26,388 nt of DNA from Ktedonobacteraceae bacterium (lineage in GTDB: Bacteria > Chloroflexota > Ktedonobacteria > Ktedonobacterales > Ktedonobacteraceae), in assembly GCA_014896635.1 (NCBI GenBank), contig JADBKA010000045.1, forward strand, positions 1 to 26,388, written 5' to 3'. Both the position numbers and the translations under genes were made by a program. Position 1 is the first letter of the stretch. Every line of letters starts with the position of its first letter. Below the pieces are notes generated by a model that did not search any database, was not told where the DNA came from, and was given only the letters and a program-made list of their open reading frames with translations. Positions 21,351-26,388 of this stretch are shown one piece after another.

Positions 21351-23099
21351 ATGAGTGCAGAATTGAAGCGCGCACGGCATCGGCAGATGTTTATTTTCTT
21401 GCTGGTTTGTGGCGGCATGCTGCTCATGCTGGCCCGGCTCTACTACTGGCAAATCCTACAATCGCAGGACGGCTATCGCCTGGCTCAGCGGGCGAATGAT
21501 GAGCACATTCAAAATCAAAAGTTGAACGCCCCGCGTGGATTGATCTATGACGTCAACGGGCAAATTCTTGCCACAAATGTTGTGCGTGACGACGTTTATA
21601 TTATGCCTATCCAGTTCTCTTCCGATCATCCCGATGCAGAAAAAGCCCAGGGGGAATTACGCAGCCTCGTCCATAAATTGCACCAGGTGCTACCAGATGT
21701 CTCGGAAGAGTCGCTGCTCAAAAGTTTTGCGTTGGATCGCTCTGTGGTAAGGATCGCCGGTCCGATAGAGCCTGCGCAGAGCCAGCAGTTGCGCGCTTTG
21801 CACCTGCCGGATGTGTTTCTTGAGCCGCGTACACTGCGCATCTATCCCGCAGGCGACCTCGCGGCCCAGATTCTCGGTTTTGTGCGACCTGATGGGGCAG
21901 GCGTCTATGGGCTTGAGGAACGCTATAATACGCAACTTGCGGGTAAAGCCGGCAGCTTTTCAGCCGAGACCGATCTCAACGGCAATCCGCTGACCGTCGG
22001 CGCCAGTTCGTGGCAGCCCCCGGTCAACGGCGCGAATCTTACCCTGACGATCAACAGTACCATTCAGTACCTTGTACAGAATGCTTTGAATGAGACCGTA
22101 CAGCAACAACAGGCCCAGAGTGGCACAGTGGTGGTGGTAAATGTACGGAGCGGCGCGATTGTGGCAATGGCCGGGTCTCCGACGTTCGATCCAAACAATT
22201 ATGGTCGCTATGCTGGTGATAAAGGCTGTCTGAACACTCTGGAGGTCTATTTTAATCCGGCACTCTATTGCACCTACGAACCGGGTTCGACCTTAAAAGC
22301 GGTCACGATGGCAGCCGCTCTTGACCAGGGGCTGATCACCCCTGACACGACCATCAACGATCCGGGCTATATCACTTTCAAGGATGCTGTCACTGTGACG
22401 AACTGGAACCATAAAGCCTATGGCCCTGAGACGATGACACAGGTGCTGGAACACTCGGCCAACGTGGGAGCGGCCTATGTCGCGCATAATCTGCTTGGCC
22501 CTGATCGCTATTATCCTTACCTGGAACGCTTCGGCTTCGGCCAGCTTACCCATATCGGGGGTCAGGAGGCCGCCGGTGGGTATCGCTCTCCCGGAAATTC
22601 TGGCTGGACTCCCAGTGACCTGACGCGACAGGCGTTCGGGCAGGCAATACAGGCTACACCATTGCAGGTGGCGATGGCGTACCAGGCCATTGCCAACGGG
22701 GGCGTGATGATGCGGCCATACCTGGTATCGGCAATCGACGATAATGGCCGGGTGAGCAGTATACAGCCACAGGTGCTCCGCCGTGTTATCAGCGATCAAG
22801 CGGCCAGACAACTCGCAAGCATGCTGAAAAGCGCATCTAGCGCCACTCCGCTGGCACAGGTCCCCAGCTACACAGTGGCAGTCAGAACCGGAACGGCTAC
22901 GACTCAAGGGATCTCTGATGACCAGACCGAGGCTTCGGTGGCCGGCTTCTTGCCGGTAACAAATCCTCAATTTGTTATCCTGGTCAAGATAGACCGGCCA
23001 CAGAAAAATATCTATGGCAGTACAGCGGCTGCTCCTCTCTGGAGGACCATCGCTCAGCAACTGATGTGGCACTATCACATTCCACCGGACCGGTCATGA
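21351..23099 (+). CDS. ftsI: Division peptidoglycan transpeptidase (class B PBP, FtsI/PBP2 type)
   Basis: The 582-residue protein has a short cytoplasmic N-terminus, one membrane segment (about 14-32), then a PBP dimerisation domain with APRGLIYDVNGQILATN. The transpeptidase domain has the active-site Ser in STLK (313-316) and the second motif SAN (369-371). The third motif reads RTG (512-514, in VAVRTGTAT) where KTG is usual. No PASTA domain follows. It would cross-link septal peptidoglycan outside the membrane, paired with the FtsW encoded downstream. ATG 21351 has no good Shine-Dalgarno, and the 242-bp gap upstream holds repeat copy C. It ends at a TGA that overlaps a small hairpin (23099-23114). 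Confidence 0.92.
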   Translation: MSAELKRARHRQMFIFLLVCGGMLLMLARLYYWQILQSQDGYRLAQRANDEHIQNQKLNAPRGLIYDVNGQILATNVVRDDVYIMPIQFSSDHPDAEKAQGELRSLVHKLHQVLPDVSEESLLKSFALDRSVVRIAGPIEPAQSQQLRALHLPDVFLEPRTLRIYPAGDLAAQILGFVRPDGAGVYGLEERYNTQLAGKAGSFSAETDLNGNPLTVGASSWQPPVNGANLTLTINSTIQYLVQNALNETVQQQQAQSGTVVVVNVRSGAIVAMAGSPTFDPNNYGRYAGDKGCLNTLEVYFNPALYCTYEPGSTLKAVTMAAALDQGLITPDTTINDPGYITFKDAVTVTNWNHKAYGPETMTQVLEHSANVGAAYVAHNLLGPDRYYPYLERFGFGQLTHIGGQEAAGGYRSPGNSGWTPSDLTRQAFGQAIQATPLQVAMAYQAIANGGVMMRPYLVSAIDDNGRVSSIQPQVLRRVISDQAARQLASMLKSASSATPLAQVPSYTVAVRTGTATTQGISDDQTEASVAGFLPVTNPQFVILVKIDRPQKNIYGSTAAAPLWRTIAQQLMWHYHIPPDRS

Positions 23100-23114
23100 T
23101 CTACTTTTGTAGAT
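23099..23114 (+). promoter_or_regulatory. Small hairpin after ftsI
   Basis: ATCTAC (23099-23104) and GTAGAT (23109-23114) form a perfect 6-bp stem with a TTTT loop, overlapping the last base of the ftsI stop codon. It is A/T-rich and probably weak. It separates ftsI from the small downstream gene. Confidence 0.3.
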
Positions 23115-23136
23115 GTAAAGAGTAGAGCAGGTGAAT

Positions 23137-23472
23137 ATGCAAGAAAAGAAAAAAAGTCAGGCTGATCAACCTGAAGAATTAAGCGAGGTATGGCGTGAAC
23201 TGCTTGGTAATCCGCCCGCTATCTCTGCTGATCAGCCGGGGCAGGAGCCTCAGGAGTCTGAGAAGTCTGAGGCGGACGAAGCGCCTATACCGGTGCTTGC
23301 CAATGATCCCTGGAGCGAGCTGGCTCACTCCAGAGGCACCGAGGTTGTCGATTTACAAAAGATCCATTTGCAGGTCGATGACCAGGAAGTCGAGCATGTG
23401 CTCGAAGTGATGCAGGAGCAATCGCCGCCGGGCCAGCAGGAGAGGGTGCAGAAAACGCAACCCTCTGATTGA
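23137..23472 (+). CDS. Small acidic protein of unknown function between ftsI and ftsW
   Basis: The protein has 111 residues from ATG 23137, with AGCAGG a few bases upstream; GTG 23131 is an alternative. It is rich in Glu, Gln, Pro and Ser, with no signal peptide or membrane segment. The N-terminal third holds EELSEVWRELLGNPP, and the middle holds PIPVLANDPWSELAHSRGTEVV. The end (VDDQEVEHVLEVMQEQSPPGQQE) could form a helix. Most of it looks disordered. I do not recognise the family. The coding frame is credible because it is the only long frame between two conserved division genes and has a plausible ribosome-binding site. A link to the divisome is inferred from position only. Confidence 0.6.
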   Translation: MQEKKKSQADQPEELSEVWRELLGNPPAISADQPGQEPQESEKSEADEAPIPVLANDPWSELAHSRGTEVVDLQKIHLQVDDQEVEHVLEVMQEQSPPGQQERVQKTQPSD

Positions 23473-23600
23473 TCGGAGCAGATGCCAGGACCACAGACAG
23501 GCAGGCTATGGGCGACCAGGAACAATCTCCTGCTCTGTTGCCCGCCGCCATGCTCTCTCGCATTTCGGCAGCCTGTTCTGTAAAGAATATAGTAGAAAAA

Positions 23601-23636
23601 ATGTTCAAAGTCAAGAGTGAAAAGTACGAATTTTGA
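23601..23636 (+). CDS. Possible 11-codon leader ORF overlapping the ftsW start
   Basis: ATG 23601 opens a frame MFKVKSEKYEF that stops at TGA 23634-23636, and that stop shares its last base with the ftsW ATG (TGATG). The ftsW start has no clear Shine-Dalgarno of its own, so re-initiation after this mini-ORF is possible. The mini-ORF's own ribosome-binding site is weak, so this is only a candidate. Confidence 0.25.
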   Translation: MFKVKSEKYEF

Positions 23637-25246
23637 TGTTTCGAGACAGATTGAAGCGGCAAGGACATAACGGAACTGGCAAATCGCGTCGGCGGAAGCG
23701 AACCGACAGCCTTGCCCTGCCCACGCTGCGCTCGCCGGCCCTGGAAGCCGTTCAGCGGCTGGACCAGTCGAGCCGGTCGTCCAGAAGAGTCAGGCGTCGT
23801 GGGTGGCAAAAGGTGAGTTTTGCTGCCGAAGACATGCTATCGCCGCCGGCAATGCCGCGTAAGCGTTTGCCGCCGCTCAGGCGCAGGGTATCGAGCGCCA
23901 GTTCGATTGAGGATGAATCTGGCAAAAAGCAGTATCAGGCTGGCGCTGCTGTGGGTACGGTGGGTACGGTGAGCCGGAGGCAGGTAGCGGAACTTCCCGC
24001 TGCGCCAGATCCTGCACAGGTGATCAGCGAGGACGAACAGCGCAAGCTGGCCGCGCTGGAGATGCGACTGCCGCGCGTTGCGGGCAAAATCGATTCCTGG
24101 CTGTTGATCATCGTGCTGACTTTGTTGTGCATTGGCCTGGTGATGGTTTACAGCGCCAGTTCGTTTATCGCGGCGCGCTACTATGGCAATGCCTCTTACT
24201 TTTTTCAGAAGCAGTTGTTGTGGACGCTGCTCGGCGTTACGGCCATGCTGATTACGATGCGCATTGATTACCGCCTCTGGCGGCGTTTCTCGCTCATTGG
24301 CATGATCATTGTGCTGCCGCTGCTGGTAGCCGTGCTCATCTTTGGCACGAGTGCGTATGGGGCAACGCGCTGGTTTACGATAGGCTCATTCATCTCGTTT
24401 CAGCCGAGCGAACTGACCAAGCTGGTGCTGGCGCTGTATATTGCCGACTGGCTGGCGCGTAAAGGGAATCAGGTAGAGACTTTTCTCTATGGCCTGGCGC
24501 CGTTTGTCATCCTGGTGGGGGTTGTGCTTGGCCTGGTTCTGCTGGAAAACGATATGGGGACAGCCATCATTATTGCTGGCCTGGCGGCTGCGATGTTTTT
24601 CACGGCGGGTGCCAATATTTTCCAGTTCTTGCTGGCGATGGGCTGTGGCGGTCTGATCTTTCTCACCCAGGCGTTCAAGCCGTACCGCTATGCGCGCCTG
24701 ATGGGTTTTCTGGACCCGTTCAAAGACACGACGGGCAAAAATTTGCAGCTCTACCAATCTCTCCTGGCGCTCGGATCGGGGAGCTGGTTTGGCGTCGGAC
24801 TGGGGGCGAGCCGTCAGAAAACAGGCTGGCTTCCTTTGCCGTATATCGACTCGATCTTTGCCATTATTGGCGAAGAACTGGGTTTTATCGGTTGCGCGCT
24901 GATTGTGCTGCTGTTTGTCTTTCTCGCATTTCGAGGCTTTCGCCTGGCGCGGCGCTCCCAGGATATGTATGGGGCGTTGCTGGCAACCGGGCTAACGACC
25001 TGGCTGGTGTTACAGGCCATCATCAATATAGGTGCGACCACCGGCACAATTCCGTATACGGGGGTGCCGTTGCCTTTTATCAGTTTTGGCGGTTCGTCAC
25101 TCGTCTTTTCGCTGGCGGCTGTTGGCGTGTTGCTCAATATCTCGCGTTATATTCAGGAACCTGAGAATCCTGCCCTTTCAAGGCGCACAATCACGGCAGC
25201 CATTACAAGAAGTTTACGCGGAAAAATAGGGCGAGACGGGCAGTAA
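23636..25246 (+). CDS. ftsW: FtsW-type SEDS peptidoglycan glycosyltransferase
   Basis: The 536-residue protein starts at ATG 23636. Residues 1-150 form a basic, Ser/Arg-rich cytoplasmic tail that is far longer than in typical FtsW (about 400 residues in total). About ten membrane segments follow, starting at DSWLLIIVLTLLCIGLVMVY. SEDS hallmarks include RWFTIGSFISFQPSELTKLV, LLENDMGTAIII, GLGASRQKTGWLPLPYIDSIFAIIGEELGF (split by the membrane turn) and VPLPFISFGGSSL. SEDS proteins polymerise lipid II at the septum together with the class B PBP, whose gene lies just upstream. RodA is the main alternative, but the dcw location favours FtsW. No strong ribosome-binding site is seen. Confidence 0.92.
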   Translation: MFRDRLKRQGHNGTGKSRRRKRTDSLALPTLRSPALEAVQRLDQSSRSSRRVRRRGWQKVSFAAEDMLSPPAMPRKRLPPLRRRVSSASSIEDESGKKQYQAGAAVGTVGTVSRRQVAELPAAPDPAQVISEDEQRKLAALEMRLPRVAGKIDSWLLIIVLTLLCIGLVMVYSASSFIAARYYGNASYFFQKQLLWTLLGVTAMLITMRIDYRLWRRFSLIGMIIVLPLLVAVLIFGTSAYGATRWFTIGSFISFQPSELTKLVLALYIADWLARKGNQVETFLYGLAPFVILVGVVLGLVLLENDMGTAIIIAGLAAAMFFTAGANIFQFLLAMGCGGLIFLTQAFKPYRYARLMGFLDPFKDTTGKNLQLYQSLLALGSGSWFGVGLGASRQKTGWLPLPYIDSIFAIIGEELGFIGCALIVLLFVFLAFRGFRLARRSQDMYGALLATGLTTWLVLQAIINIGATTGTIPYTGVPLPFISFGGSSLVFSLAAVGVLLNISRYIQEPENPALSRRTITAAITRSLRGKIGRDGQ

Positions 25247-25275
25247 TTGCGTGTCCCGATGGAGATGCTGTATTT

Positions 25276-26388
25276 ATGCGAGTAGTAATCTCAGGCGGAG
25301 GAACTGGAGGACATATTTATCCAGCCCTGGCGGTTGCGGCACAGTTACGCGACCTCTATGGGGCTGATATTCTCTATCTTGGCAGCGATGATGGTCTGGA
25401 GACGCGCCTGATCCCTGCTGCCGGGCTGCGTTTCGCTGCAATCAAGGCGGGCAAGTTGCAGCGTTTCGTCTCCTGGAAAACGGTCCAGGGCGTAGCGCGT
25501 GTGCCGGTGGGGGTTGTTCAGGCTATCGGCATTGTGCGCAGATTTCGTGCTGATGTGGCCTTTACCAGCGGCGGCTATGTCGCCGTTCCCGCTGGCCTGG
25601 CGGCGCGTCTCAATGGCGTTCCGCTGTTGATGCACCAGCAGGATGTGCCGCCCAATCTGGCGAACAGGCTGCTTGCACCGCTGGCGACGCGCATCTCGGT
25701 CTCGTTCGCCGATTCGCTGCGTTACTTTCCGGCCTCTAAAACGGTCTGCCTGGGCAACCCTGTTCGCCAGGCTATGCTGGATGTGCGGCAGGTCACACCC
25801 CAGCAGGCGCGTGTGCAACTGGATCTGGATGCTGACTTGCCTTTGCTCCTGGTGACGGGCGGCAGCCAGGGTGCGCGGCACCTGAACCAGGTGGTCTGCC
25901 GCGCTCTACCTGAACTGTTGAGTTTTTGCCAGGTATTGCACATCAGCGGCAACAGGCTCTTCGATGAGACGCGCGAGCTGGCGGCCACTGCGACAACGAA
26001 GCTAGACAAGGGACTGATGCAGCGTTACAGGCTTGTACCATATATGACCGATGAAATGCCGCTGGCGCTGCAAGCAGCGCAACTGGTTGTATGCCGCGCG
26101 GGCGCCGCGACGTTAAGCGAACTGGCGCTGCTTGGCAGGCCGGCGCTCCTGGTTCCGCTGCCCCCGGCTATTGGCAGTTCGCCACAGGAGGCCAATGCCG
26201 AGACGTTCAGGCGCGCGGGCGCTGCCGAGGTGATTGCCGATACAGCGTTTTCGCCCGAATCGCTGATTGAGCGCGTATCATCTGTACTGGCGCAGCCCGC
26301 GCGTTACCAGGCGATGGTGGAGGCTGGACAGACTTTTGCAAAACCGGAGGCGACACAGCACATCGTTGAAATGATTGTCAGAATTGCA
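25276..26388 (+). CDS. murG: UDP-GlcNAc--lipid I N-acetylglucosaminyltransferase (3' end cut by window)
   Basis: There are 371 codons with no stop before the window ends. The start MRVVISGGGTGGHIYPALAVA contains the MurG glycine loop. TSGGYVAVPAGLAARL, GGSQGARHLN and GAATLSELALLGRPALLVPLP are further family motifs. The usual HEQN loop reads HQQDVPPNLANR, a visible variation. MurG adds GlcNAc to lipid I on the inner membrane face to form lipid II, the substrate of the upstream FtsW and PBP. ATG 25276 has GGAG (25261-25264) a little far upstream. It lies 29 bp after ftsW, in the same operon. About the whole protein is present; only the last few residues are missing. Confidence 0.93.
   Translation, partial: MRVVISGGGTGGHIYPALAVAAQLRDLYGADILYLGSDDGLETRLIPAAGLRFAAIKAGKLQRFVSWKTVQGVARVPVGVVQAIGIVRRFRADVAFTSGGYVAVPAGLAARLNGVPLLMHQQDVPPNLANRLLAPLATRISVSFADSLRYFPASKTVCLGNPVRQAMLDVRQVTPQQARVQLDLDADLPLLLVTGGSQGARHLNQVVCRALPELLSFCQVLHISGNRLFDETRELAATATTKLDKGLMQRYRLVPYMTDEMPLALQAAQLVVCRAGAATLSELALLGRPALLVPLPPAIGSSPQEANAETFRRAGAAEVIADTAFSPESLIERVSSVLAQPARYQAMVEAGQTFAKPEATQHIVEMIVRIA

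Overview
The window looks like chromosomal DNA from a Gram-positive-type (monoderm) bacterium of moderately high GC, most likely a Ktedonobacteria-like member of the Chloroflexota. This placement is inferred from gene content: an LCP-family envelope protein, an FtsW with a long cytoplasmic tail, and PIG-V-like GT-C mannosyltransferases beside hisS. It also rests on intergenic GC-rich hairpin repeats and a reduced dcw cluster, but no search was run. Both ends of the window cut genes: a TPR-type protein on the left and murG on the right.

Region 1 (1-7624): after the tail of a TPR protein comes a three-gene operon for acetone carboxylase. The order is acxA (beta, ATP-binding), acxB (alpha, carrying the Mn-site motif) and acxC (gamma, Cys-rich). 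Downstream is a regulator that joins an AcoR/AcxR-type GAF sensor to a SARP-like winged helix plus BTAD instead of the sigma54 AAA+ module. Each acx cistron has a stem-loop ending 6-7 nt before its Shine-Dalgarno. A TGCAAC direct repeat with 11-bp period lies upstream of acxA, and a 14-bp perfect palindrome lies upstream of the regulator's promoter.

Region 2 (7651-12629): an LCP-family protein (- strand) is divergent from an M24 aminopeptidase-P-like peptidase (+). A promoter-spacer palindrome lies between them. Next is a 508-residue protein with two clusters of DnaJ-type CxxCxGxG motifs. A convergent intergenic region follows, full of perfect hairpins and one small element with terminal inverted repeats.

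Region 3 (12630-17444, - strand): hup (HU), then hisS, then two tandem PIG-V-like integral-membrane mannosyltransferases. The first overlaps hisS by ATGA, so the histidyl-tRNA synthetase and the glycosyltransferases are probably co-transcribed. The hisS leader carries a copy of a dispersed intergenic repeat.

Region 4 (17919-26388, + strand): a metallo-beta-lactamase-fold hydrolase with a C-terminal winged helix is followed by a division and cell-wall (dcw) cluster. Its order is mraZ, rsmH, ftsL-like, ftsI/PBP2, a small acidic unknown, ftsW, murG. Upstream of mraZ are an extended -10, a perfect-period MraZ box and a group of DnaA-box-like sequences, two of them arranged as an 11-bp inverted repeat. 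mraY, murD, murE and murF are absent between ftsL and murG.

I saw no tRNA, rRNA, CRISPR array, prophage or transposase gene. Most of the window is ordinary core and catabolic content. The most interesting signals are the rewired acx regulation, the repeat family lodged in regulatory leaders, and the DnaA-box/MraZ-box promoter of the dcw cluster.
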